A DNA stretch of 59,600 bases. Origin: an uncultured Sphingomonas sp. (GTDB lineage: Bacteria; Pseudomonadota; Alphaproteobacteria; Sphingomonadales; Sphingomonadaceae). Positions within the stretch are counted from its first letter, which is position 1; every line of letters starts with the position of its first letter. The translations under genes were made by a program, and so were the position numbers. The stretch is taken from NCBI GenBank assembly GCA_913776255.1, contig CAJYLV010000015.1:1-59600 (forward strand), in the 5' to 3' direction. The notes beneath the pieces were generated by a model. That model made no database searches and was not told the DNA's origin. It saw only the letters and a program-made list of their open reading frames with translations. This document shows positions 53,147 to 59,600 of this stretch, piece by piece.

Positions 53147-53915
53147 GCCACCAACGGCGCTACGGCGCGCGTTCGCGGGGATCGACTTCGATCCGCTCGA
53201 TACCGCGGCAGCGGCGGCGTGGCTGGCGCGGATCACGCCTGACACGCCGTTCCGCTATGTCGTCACCCCCAATGTCGACCATATCGTGCGGCTGGACGCG
53301 CTCGGCGAGCAGGCGCCGGACGGTCGCGCGTTGTGGCGCGCGTACCGCGGCGCGGCGCTGGTGCTGTGTGACAGCCGGGTGCTCGCGCGCCTCGCCCGCT
53401 TCTACGGCGTCGCGCTGCCGGTCGCGCCGGGTAGCGACCTCACCGTGCGGTTGTTGGCGAAGGTGGCGCAGCCGGGGGACCGGATCGCGATCATCGGAGG
53501 AGATGCGGCGTTGCTCGCTGGGCTGCAGGCGCGCTTCCCGCGGCTGGCGCTCGTCCAGCATATTCCGCCGATGGGGATGCGGGACAATCCCGCGGCGCTG
53601 GCCGCGGCGGCGGCGTTCGCGCGCGACTCGGCGGCGCGCTTTCTGCTGCTCGCCGTGGGCTCGCCGCAGCAGGAGCTCCTGGCGGCGCTGATCGCCGAGG
53701 CCAGCGACGCAACCGGGTGCGGATTGTGTATCGGGGCGTCGCTCGATTTCATCACCGGCCGGCAACGCCGCGCGCCGCGTGTGGTCCAGCGGCTGGGGCT
53801 GGAATGGGCGCACCGGCTGGCATCGCAGCCCGGACGGCTGTGGCGACGCTACCTCGTCGACGGGCCGAAGATCTTTCGCCTCGCGCGCCGCTGGCACCGC
53901 GAGCGGCGCGGGTGA
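53136..53915 (+). CDS. WecG/TagA/CpsF family glycosyltransferase (GT26)
   Basis: 259 aa. Family motifs: FRYVVTPNVDHIVRLDAL (with Asn-Val-Asp), LCDSRVLARLARFYGVALP, VAPGSDLTVRLL, DRIAIIGGD, and LLLAVGSPQQELL; the C-terminal SLDFITGRQRRAPRVVQRLGLEWAHRL is diagnostic and ends with a basic membrane-binding tail. GumM and WecG belong here; they add ManNAcA, ManNAc or glucuronic acid to lipid-linked sugars. Likely uses a uronate made by ugd. Overlaps both neighbours. Confidence 0.93.
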   Translation: MPIEPPTALRRAFAGIDFDPLDTAAAAAWLARITPDTPFRYVVTPNVDHIVRLDALGEQAPDGRALWRAYRGAALVLCDSRVLARLARFYGVALPVAPGSDLTVRLLAKVAQPGDRIAIIGGDAALLAGLQARFPRLALVQHIPPMGMRDNPAALAAAAAFARDSAARFLLLAVGSPQQELLAALIAEASDATGCGLCIGASLDFITGRQRRAPRVVQRLGLEWAHRLASQPGRLWRRYLVDGPKIFRLARRWHRERRG

Positions 53916-54502
53916 ACGGGCGCTGGACGCCGGGGATCGGTGATCCGGGCGTGATCGGCTGGCTGACGGTGGCCCTTTATTTGCTGGCGGCGGGTGCGTG
54001 CGCGGTGGCGGCGCTTCGTGCTTCCAGCCACCGGGATGGCGCGGGGCGATATTGGGCGGCGATGGCGCTGGCGATGCTCGCGCTTGGTGTGAACAAGCAG
54101 CTGGATCTCCAGACGTTGTTTACCCAGTTGATGCGCGACGATTCGCTACGGCATGGCTGGTTTGCCGAGCGCCGGCTGCTTCAGCTTGCGTTCATCGTCG
54201 GAGTGGCCGCGGGCGGTGTGGTAATGGCACTGCTCGCCTGGCGCCGACTAAGGATGTTGCATCGCAACATTCGGATGGCGGCTTGGGGTGTTTGCTTGGT
54301 CTTTACTTATGTCTTGATCCGTGCGGCCTCGTTTCATCATGTCGATCGTTTCATCAACGCCGCAATATTCGGTGCGCGCTGGAACTGGGTTCTTGAAATC
54401 GGAGGGATTGCGATCGTCATCATCGCCGCGCTGCGTGCGTGCGTCGCCGCTGGCCGCCCGGCCCGGTGCCCTGCTGAAAGCCGCGTCAATCCACGCGTTT
54501 AG
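53912..54502 (+). CDS. Integral membrane protein at the end of the gumD operon
   Basis: 196 aa from GTG 53912, in a GTGA overlap with the transferase stop. Five hydrophobic segments: IGWLTVALYLLAAGACAVAA, YWAAMALAMLALGVNK, LAFIVGVAAGGVVMALL, AAWGVCLVFTYVLIR and WVLEIGGIAIVIIAALRACV. A conserved-looking GVNKQLDLQTLFTQLMR lies between the second and third. Too small for a Wzy polymerase. The second half is visibly less GC-rich than its neighbours. No known family assigned; operon position implies a role in EPS assembly. Confidence 0.7.
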   Translation: MNGRWTPGIGDPGVIGWLTVALYLLAAGACAVAALRASSHRDGAGRYWAAMALAMLALGVNKQLDLQTLFTQLMRDDSLRHGWFAERRLLQLAFIVGVAAGGVVMALLAWRRLRMLHRNIRMAAWGVCLVFTYVLIRAASFHHVDRFINAAIFGARWNWVLEIGGIAIVIIAALRACVAAGRPARCPAESRVNPRV

Positions 54503-54821
54503 GTTCAGCAACCTTTTATCGTCCCATCTGCGCCAGGCGTCCCAAATCTGGACTATGACGAGAATGTTGCGACGCATCCAGATCGGGTAGAAGCCTGTTT
54601 ATCGGGTCGTATCGCTGGGTGTCGCGGTTCGGGCAGTGCAAAACCAGCACCGCGTAAGGAAAGCGAGACCTCGATAAAAAGATGATGGTTTTCGTGTCGT
54701 TAAGCTGCGATACATCGAATCATCAGGTGGCCGGTCAAAAACGGTTCACCACCGCCTGATCGGGGCGGGTCGCGTGAGTGGTACGGACGGACGTCAACAG
54801 GGTGCAAGGGGAGTTTCGAGC
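54503..54821. promoter_or_regulatory. 319-nt gene-free stretch upstream of the sorting-tail protein
   Basis: Lower in GC than the surroundings, with AT-rich blocks near 54505-54600 and 54675-54740. Frames open here look spurious. It should hold the promoter of the gene at 54822. No strong hairpin or operator was found. Confidence 0.4.
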
Positions 54822-55376
54822 ATGAAGAAGATTTTCGCGACCGTCGCAATGGCGGGTTCCATGATGGCAGCTTCGCCCGCGTTTGCGATGGCGACCAACA
54901 TCTGCACCGAAGATGCCGCCTGCAAGATCAACATGGTGGGCACGTCGGACATTCAGAACGGCCGCTTCGGCAACGATTACGTCGGCACGATTGCCAAGTA
55001 CACCGACTATTACACCTTCGAGGTCCCGAGCTCGGGGGTTATCGCCGGCACGGTTTCGACGATCAGCGTCACGGTCGATGCGGGCATCACGCTGCTCGAC
55101 TTCATCATCAACGGCAAGAGCACTGGCGTCACCTATGACGCGTCGAAGAACGTCTACAGCGCGTCGCATTCGATGCTGCCGTCGGGCACCAACCCGCAGT
55201 CGCTCTCGGTGGTGTACGGCGTGACCAAGACCGGGTCGTACACCGGCAACGTCTCGTGGACCAACACCCCGGCGGTTCCGGAGCCGGGCACCTGGGCGCT
55301 GATGATCCTGGGCTTCGGCGTGGTGGGCTACGCGATGCGTCGCCGTCCGTCGGTCCGCTTCGCGCAGGCGATCTGA
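54822..55376 (+). CDS. Secreted PEPxxWA-CTERM protein, FxDxF-like
   Basis: 184 aa. ATG 54822 has AAGGGGAG 8 nt upstream. Signal peptide MKKIFATVAMAGSMMAASPAFA. The mature domain is small and beta-rich, with YVGTIAKYTDYYTFEVP, where the FxDxF signature of a known group of tailed proteins seems to appear as Y-T-D-Y-Y-T-F. Two cysteines (NICTEDAACK) may pair. C-terminal tail: VPEPGTWALMILGFGVVGYAMRRR, a complete exosortase signal. A good ribosome site and two terminators suggest strong, monocistronic expression. Likely surface or matrix protein processed by XrtV. Confidence 0.9.
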   Translation: MKKIFATVAMAGSMMAASPAFAMATNICTEDAACKINMVGTSDIQNGRFGNDYVGTIAKYTDYYTFEVPSSGVIAGTVSTISVTVDAGITLLDFIINGKSTGVTYDASKNVYSASHSMLPSGTNPQSLSVVYGVTKTGSYTGNVSWTNTPAVPEPGTWALMILGFGVVGYAMRRRPSVRFAQAI

Positions 55377-55390
55377 TCGCGGCATCGCGC

Positions 55391-55408
55391 CCGGCGCTTC
55401 GGCGCCGG
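55391..55408 (+). terminator. UUCG hairpin after the sorting-tail gene
   Basis: CCGGCGC-TTCG-GCGCCGG, 7-bp stem closed by the very stable C(UUCG)G tetraloop, 14 nt after the stop. Probably protects the mRNA 3' end or assists the terminator behind it. Confidence 0.7.
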
Positions 55409-55427
55409 AGCGATGGCAAGAATGAAG

Positions 55428-55463
55428 CGGCGGCGTACCCCGATGGGTACGCCGCCGTTTTTT
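55428..55463 (+). terminator. Strong intrinsic terminator
   Basis: Perfect 13-bp stem (55428-55440 and 55445-55457), loop CGAT, followed directly by six Ts (55458-55463). The clearest rho-independent terminator in the window. The following 55464-55644 shows nothing else. Confidence 0.93.
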
Positions 55464-55644
55464 CGTTTGGGGCCATCGCGCCGGACGCGACGTATCGGAC
55501 GATGAACATCGGAATCGACCATGGCGGTAGGGTGCGGTTAGGATGGCGCTGCTATCCCGCCGTCGTGACCGGAGCCCGTTCCCTGCCGAATCATCCGACC
55601 CGACGTGCTCGCCGCCATTCCGCCGCCGGCCGGACCGGGCGTCG

Positions 55645-56571
55645 ATGAAGATCGGCTTCGTCATCCTGTCGCATCGCGACCCGGCGCAGCTGCTGCGACT
55701 CGTCGCGACGCTCAACCGCCTGTACGACGATCCGCCGATCGCCTGCCATCACGACCGCGCGCAAAGCGCGATCGACGTCGGCGCGTTTCCCGGCAACGTC
55801 CGCTTCGTCGACCCGAGCATCCGCACCGGCTGGGCAAAATGGTCGGTGGTGCGCGGCTTCCTCGCCGCGCTGCGGCTGCTGTACGGGCACGACGCACCCG
55901 ACTGGTTCGTGCTGCTGAGCGCCGGCGACTATCCCGTCCGCCACCCCGCGGCAGTGCGCGCCGATCTGACCGCGCTGGACGCCGATGCGCTGATCGACTT
56001 TCGGGCGACGGACGACACGGCCGCCGAGGCGGCGGCGCGCTACGGTCCGCGCAATCCTGAACTGGGTCATTTCGAGAGCGCGGGCAATCGCCGCCTGGCG
56101 CGCGCGCGCTACGAGGGCGCGGAATTGTGGTTGCCGATCGTCCGCTTCAACGACGGCGGTCGTCGGATGCGGCCCGGGCGGCTGACCGTGCCGCTGCCCT
56201 TCGCCGCACCGCGCGGCCCGTTCTCGCGCGATTTTCGCTGCTTCTACGGCGATCACTGGTTCACGGGCAATGCGCGGGTCGCGGGGCTGCTGCTCGCCCC
56301 GACGCCGCAGCACCTGCGCTTGCAGCGGCATCTGACGACGCGCACGAGCCCGGACGAATGCTACTTCCAGACCGTGCTCCGCAACACGCCCGGCGTGCGG
56401 CTGGTGCGCGACAATCGCCGCTTTGCGCAGTGGAACGGCGGTGGCGCGCATCCGCAGACGCTCGGCGAGGACGATCTCGCCGCGATCTTCGCCTCCGACG
56501 CGCATTTCGCCCGCAAGTTCGCGCCCGACTCGCCGGTGCTCGACCGGATCGACGCGCGGTTGTTCGGCTGA
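55645..56571 (+). CDS. Core-2/I-branching type glycosyltransferase (GT14)
   Basis: 308 aa. ATG 55645 starts MKIGFVILSHRDPAQLLRLV, the family start; then ACHHDRAQ, WAKWSVVRGFLAALRLL, PDWFVLLSAGDYPVR, and near the end YGDHWFTGNARV and TSPDECYFQTVLRNTP, all like bacterial beta-1,6-N-acetylglucosaminyltransferase homologues. No metal DxD motif is expected in GT14. It starts after the terminator and is followed by the phosphatase gene 2 nt after its stop, so the two form an operon. Sugar and acceptor unknown. Confidence 0.87.
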   Translation: MKIGFVILSHRDPAQLLRLVATLNRLYDDPPIACHHDRAQSAIDVGAFPGNVRFVDPSIRTGWAKWSVVRGFLAALRLLYGHDAPDWFVLLSAGDYPVRHPAAVRADLTALDADALIDFRATDDTAAEAAARYGPRNPELGHFESAGNRRLARARYEGAELWLPIVRFNDGGRRMRPGRLTVPLPFAAPRGPFSRDFRCFYGDHWFTGNARVAGLLLAPTPQHLRLQRHLTTRTSPDECYFQTVLRNTPGVRLVRDNRRFAQWNGGGAHPQTLGEDDLAAIFASDAHFARKFAPDSPVLDRIDARLFG

Positions 56572-56573
56572 GC

Positions 56574-57344
56574 GTGGGACGATTCCGCGAATGGCTGGGG
56601 TGGCCCCCGCCGCGTCGCGCCGCGGTGCCCGCCGGGACGCGCGTCTATGCCGTGGGCGACGTGCATGGCCGCGCCGATTTGTTGCAGCCGCTGCTCGGCT
56701 GGATCGCCGAGGATCATGCCCGGCGCGGCGGCGACGCGACGCTCCAGCTCGTCTTCCTCGGCGATCTGATTGATCGCGGACCGGCGTCGGCGAAGGTGAT
56801 CGAGCTGCTGGTCGGTGCCGATCGTCCCGACGCCGAACAGCATGTGCTCAGCGGCAATCACGAGGAAATGCTGCTGGCGATCCTCGGCGGCGAGAGCGAG
56901 GGGGTGGTGGCGTGGCTCGACCACGGCGGCGCCGAGACGCTGGAGAGCTATGGCGTCGACCCGGCGCGCTTCTGGGACGATCCCGACGCACTGCCGCGCG
57001 TGCTGCGCTCGGCGATCCCGTCGCGCCACCGCGCGTTCCTGTGCGCGATGCGCGACCAGATCCGGATCGGCGATTACCTGTTCGTCCATGCCGGTATCCG
57101 CCCCGGCGTGCCGCTCGACGCGCAGACCGGGCGCGATCTGCGCTGGATCCGCAAGGAGTTCCTGACCAGCCACGCCGATCACGGGCCGGTGGTGGTGCAC
57201 GGGCATACGATCGTGCCGAAGGTCGAGTATCGCCGCAATCGCATCGCGATCGACACCGGCGCCTATCGCACCGGGCGGCTGACCGCGCTCGGGCTGGAGG
57301 GCGAGGCGCGGTGGACGCTGACCAGCCGGCTCGATCGGGCGTGA
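56574..57344 (+). CDS. Metallophosphoesterase, PPP-type serine/threonine phosphatase
   Basis: 256 aa from GTG 56574, 2 nt after the GT14 stop. All PPP-family signatures are present: VGDVHGRADLL (GDxHG), VFLGDLIDRGP (GDxxDRG), LSGNHEEMLL (GNHE), FVHAGIRPG and VVHGHT. Di-metal phosphatase, cytoplasmic, without signal peptide. Its link with a glycosyltransferase is unexplained; it might act on phosphoproteins, such as the tyrosine kinases of the locus, or on nucleotides. That is speculation from context. Confidence 0.92.
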   Translation: MGRFREWLGWPPPRRAAVPAGTRVYAVGDVHGRADLLQPLLGWIAEDHARRGGDATLQLVFLGDLIDRGPASAKVIELLVGADRPDAEQHVLSGNHEEMLLAILGGESEGVVAWLDHGGAETLESYGVDPARFWDDPDALPRVLRSAIPSRHRAFLCAMRDQIRIGDYLFVHAGIRPGVPLDAQTGRDLRWIRKEFLTSHADHGPVVVHGHTIVPKVEYRRNRIAIDTGAYRTGRLTALGLEGEARWTLTSRLDRA

Positions 57345-57387
57345 TGCACGCTTTCCTCGCCGGCCGTTCGCGCCTAGCGCGACGCGC

Positions 57388-57855
57388 ATGATGACCTTCG
57401 TTCTCGCGCGCGCCGACAATGGCGTCATCGGCGTCGATGGCCGGCTGCCGTGGCGGCTGAAGGAAGACCTCAAGCGCTTCAAGGCGCTGACGATGGGCAC
57501 GCCGATGGTGATGGGGCGCAAGACCTTCGAGAGCTTTTCCGCGCCGTTGCCCGGCCGGCGGCATATCGTGCTAACGCGCGATCGCGACTGGTCCGCCGCC
57601 GGAGCGGAGGTGGCGCATGATGTCGAGCAAGCGCTGGCGCTCGCGGGAGAGGGGAACGTCACGGTCGTCGGGGGCGCGGAGATCTACGCGTTGCTGCTCG
57701 ATCGCGCCGACCGGATCGAGCTGACCGAGGTCCATTGCGCGCCGGACGGCGATGCGGTGGTGCCGGCGTTCACCGGCTGGCGCGAGGTGGCACGCGTCGC
57801 GCATCCGGCGGCGGGCGAGCGGCCCGGCTATGATTTCGTGACGCTGGTACGGTGA
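57388..57855 (+). CDS. folA: Dihydrofolate reductase
   Basis: 155 aa, normal length. Reduces dihydrofolate with NADPH. Visible: VIGVDGRLPWRLKEDLKRFK (active-site region with Asp in the alpha-B helix), MGTPMVMGRKTFESF (NADPH site), LPGRRHIVLTRD and VVGGAEIYALLL. Start at ATG 57388 or the adjacent ATG 57391. Separate from the EPS locus in function; precedes ribF by 24 nt. Confidence 0.96.
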   Translation: MMTFVLARADNGVIGVDGRLPWRLKEDLKRFKALTMGTPMVMGRKTFESFSAPLPGRRHIVLTRDRDWSAAGAEVAHDVEQALALAGEGNVTVVGGAEIYALLLDRADRIELTEVHCAPDGDAVVPAFTGWREVARVAHPAAGERPGYDFVTLVR

Positions 57856-57879
57856 GGGCCGAAACGCTAAGGGCGGCCG

Positions 57880-58806
57880 ATGCAGCGGCTTGACGGCGGC
57901 GCGGCGGTGCCTGACGCCCTGGCGGGCGCGATCGTCGCGCTTGGCAATTTCGACGGTTTTCACCTGGGGCATCAGGCGGTGGTCGCGCGGGCGGTCGATC
58001 GCGCGCGCGCCGAGGGGCGGCCGGCGCTGGTCGCGACCTTCGATCCGCACCCCGTCCGCCACTTCCGCCCCGATGCCGAGCCGTTCCGGCTGACGACGCT
58101 CGACCAGCGCGCGCGGCTGTTCGCCGACGCGGGGGCGGACGGCATGGTGGTGTTCCACTTCGACGCCGCGCTCGCCGCGCTGCCCGCCGACGTGTTCATC
58201 GCCGAGCGCCTGATCGGTGCGTTGCGGGTCGGCGGTGTGGTGACGGGGGAGGATTTCACCTTCGGTCACGCCAAGAGCGGGAACATCGCGACGCTGCGCG
58301 CGGCGGGCGCGCGCGCCGGCTTTTCGGTCGATACCGTCGGGGCGGTGCTGCTGGATGGCGAGCCGGTGTCGTCGACGCGGATCCGTGCGGCGTTGAAGGG
58401 CGGCGATCCGCGCGGCGCGGCGCGGCTGTTGACGCGGCCGTTCGCGATCGAGGGCGTCGTCCAGCACGGCGACAAGCTGGGGCGAACGATCGGTTATCCG
58501 ACCGCCAACCTCGACATGGGGCCGTATCTGCGTCCGGCCTATGGGATTTATGCCGTGCGCGGGCGGCTGGCAGACGGGCGCTTGCTCAACGGTGCGGCGA
58601 ATCTGGGCGTTCGTCCCACCTTTGATCCGCCCAAGGAGTTGCTGGAGCCATTTTTCTTCGACTTTGCCGGCGACCTGTACGGTCAGCTGCTCGAGGTCGA
58701 GCTGATCGAGTGGCTGCGCGCCGAGGCGAAGTTCGACAGCCTCGACGCGCTGGTCGCGCAAATGGACCTGGACTGCGCCCGCGCGCGCGAGTTGCTGGCG
58801 GACTAA
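57880..58806 (+). CDS. ribF: Bifunctional riboflavin kinase / FAD synthetase
   Basis: 308 aa making FMN and FAD from riboflavin. N-terminal adenylyltransferase: VALGNFDGFHLGHQAVV (HxGH-like site), ATFDPHPVRHF, GEDFTFG, SSTRIRAAL. C-terminal kinase: GRTIGYPTANLDMG with the PTAN motif, YGIYAVRG, NLGVRPTF and LEVELIEWLRAEAKFDS. Lies between folA and ileS on the same strand; the ribF-ileS order is common in proteobacteria. Confidence 0.97.
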   Translation: MQRLDGGAAVPDALAGAIVALGNFDGFHLGHQAVVARAVDRARAEGRPALVATFDPHPVRHFRPDAEPFRLTTLDQRARLFADAGADGMVVFHFDAALAALPADVFIAERLIGALRVGGVVTGEDFTFGHAKSGNIATLRAAGARAGFSVDTVGAVLLDGEPVSSTRIRAALKGGDPRGAARLLTRPFAIEGVVQHGDKLGRTIGYPTANLDMGPYLRPAYGIYAVRGRLADGRLLNGAANLGVRPTFDPPKELLEPFFFDFAGDLYGQLLEVELIEWLRAEAKFDSLDALVAQMDLDCARARELLAD

Positions 58807-58830
58807 CCCGCCGTTAAGGCTAAGAGACAC

Positions 58831-59600
58831 ATGGCCGACGCATCCGACACCCCGCGCGACTGGCGCGACACCGTATTCCTGCCGCAGACCGGCTTCCCGA
58901 TGAAGGCCGGGCTGGCGCAGAAGGAGCCTGCGATCCTCGACCGCTGGAAGCGGATCGGGCTGTACCAGCAGCTGCGCGAGCAGCGGCTGGGGCGCGAGCG
59001 GTTCATCCTCCACGACGGCCCGCCCTATGCCAATGGCGACATCCATATGGGCCATGCGATGAACAAGGTGCTGAAGGACGTGATCGTCCGCAGCCGTTCG
59101 CTGATGGGCTATGACGCGCCATACGTGCCGGGCTGGGACTGCCACGGGCTGCCGATCGAGTGGAAGGTCGAAGAGGCGTATCGCGCCAAGAAGCTCGACA
59201 AGGATCAGGTGCCGGTCGCGCAATTCCGTGCCGAATGCCGTGCCTATGCCGAGAAATGGGTGGCGGTGCAGCGCGACGAGTTCGAGCGGCTGGGCGTGAT
59301 GGGCGATTGGGACGATCCCTATCTGACCATGAAGTTCGCGGCCGAGGCGACGATCGCGGGCGAGCTGCTCAAGTTCGCCGAGAGCGGCCAGCTGTATCGC
59401 GGCGCCAAGCCGGTGATGTGGAGCCCGGTCGAGAAGACCGCGCTGGCCGAGGCCGAGGTCGAATATGAGGACGTCGTCTCGACGCAGATCGACGTCGGGT
59501 TCGAGGTGATCGACTGCCCCGAATATCCGGGGCTGGCGGGCACGCTGGCGGTGATCTGGACGACCACGCCGTGGACGATCCCGGTCAACCAGGCGCTCGC
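58831..59600 (+). CDS. ileS: Isoleucyl-tRNA synthetase, 5' part only
   Basis: The first 256 or so codons from ATG 58831; the frame runs off the right edge. Class I synthetase charging tRNA-Ile. Seen: [17 protein letters not shown] near the N-terminus, [19 protein letters not shown] with the HxGH signature, [16 protein letters not shown], and the beginning of the editing domain ([13 protein letters not shown]). The KMSKS region lies beyond the window. Confidence 0.97.
   Translation, partial: MADASDTPRDWRDTVFLPQTGFPMKAGLAQKEPAILDRWKRIGLYQQLREQRLGRERFILHDGPPYANGDIHMGHAMNKVLKDVIVRSRSLMGYDAPYVPGWDCHGLPIEWKVEEAYRAKKLDKDQVPVAQFRAECRAYAEKWVAVQRDEFERLGVMGDWDDPYLTMKFAAEATIAGELLKFAESGQLYRGAKPVMWSPVEKTALAEAEVEYEDVVSTQIDVGFEVIDCPEYPGLAGTLAVIWTTTPWTIPVNQAL

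Noticed and set aside
53912..54502. Wzy polymerase candidate
   Set aside because: Only five hydrophobic segments and 196 residues, without the large periplasmic loop of Wzy proteins.
54321..54590. 89-codon plus-strand frame in the gap after the membrane protein gene
   Set aside because: Overlaps the membrane protein gene in another frame, no ribosome site and no recognisable feature.

Overview
The window is about 59.6 kb of GC-rich alphaproteobacterial chromosome, most likely from Sphingomonas or a close relative. I infer this from the exosortase V type sorting genes, two proteins ending in PEPxxWA-type sorting tails (PEP..TWA, FG.VG, RRR cluster), two Wza/barrel/Wzc secretion modules, and a folA-ribF-ileS block. 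No rRNA, tRNA, CRISPR array, prophage or insertion sequence was recognised. Most of the window (about 4.4 to 57 kb) is an exopolysaccharide (EPS) and surface-decoration superlocus built from short operons on both strands.

Layout. 1-4.4 kb: 5' part of pepN, a secreted M28 peptidase and a small membrane-anchored protein. 4.4-8.9 kb: ugd, a polysaccharide pyruvyl transferase and an FrhB-like Fe-S protein. 9-10.5 kb: a phytase-like esterase with a sorting tail. 10.6-20.2 kb (minus): EPS module A, reading wza-like, outer-membrane barrel, fused Wzc tyrosine kinase, flippase, GT2, GH16 glycanase, aldo/keto reductase, GMC oxidoreductase, with stop/start overlaps from the flippase to the end. 20.4-22.7 kb: GT2 and a UDP-glucuronate 4-epimerase type enzyme. 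22.7-29 kb (minus): DUF1800, DUF1501, DUF1996 and a second flippase. 29.3-34.1 kb: coiled-coil protein, ExoY-type sugar transferase, acyltransferase, PilZ protein, tiny membrane protein, second DUF1996 lipoprotein. 34.2-41.6 kb: six glycosyltransferase/acyltransferase genes and UDP-glucuronate decarboxylase. 41.9-44.7 kb: exosortase V, EpsI, accessory protein, EpsD-like foldase. 44.8-54.5 kb: EPS module B with split Wzz and kinase, barrel, Wza, TPR lipoprotein, GumD-type transferase, WecG-type transferase and a membrane protein. 54.8-57.3 kb: a second sorting-tail protein with strong tandem terminators, GT14 transferase and a phosphatase. 57.4 kb to the end: folA, ribF and the start of ileS.

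How the genes fit together. Ugd makes UDP-GlcA, the 4-epimerase can convert it to UDP-GalA and the decarboxylase to UDP-Xyl. The two initiating phosphoglycosyltransferases (ExoY-type and GumD-type), two flippases and two secretion modules suggest two polymers or one polymer with duplicated parts. Pyruvyl and acyl transferases would decorate them, and a PilZ protein is a possible c-di-GMP input. Exosortase V with EpsI would process the two tailed proteins that lie at either side of the locus. No convincing Wzy polymerase is visible in the window.

Most worth a second look: the DUF1800-DUF1501-DUF1996-flippase operon with its second DUF1996 paralogue, the GH16-AKR-GMC tail of module A, a paired palindromic site one helical turn apart upstream of the esterase gene together with a hairpin holding its Shine-Dalgarno sequence, and perfect palindromes at most convergent gene junctions.
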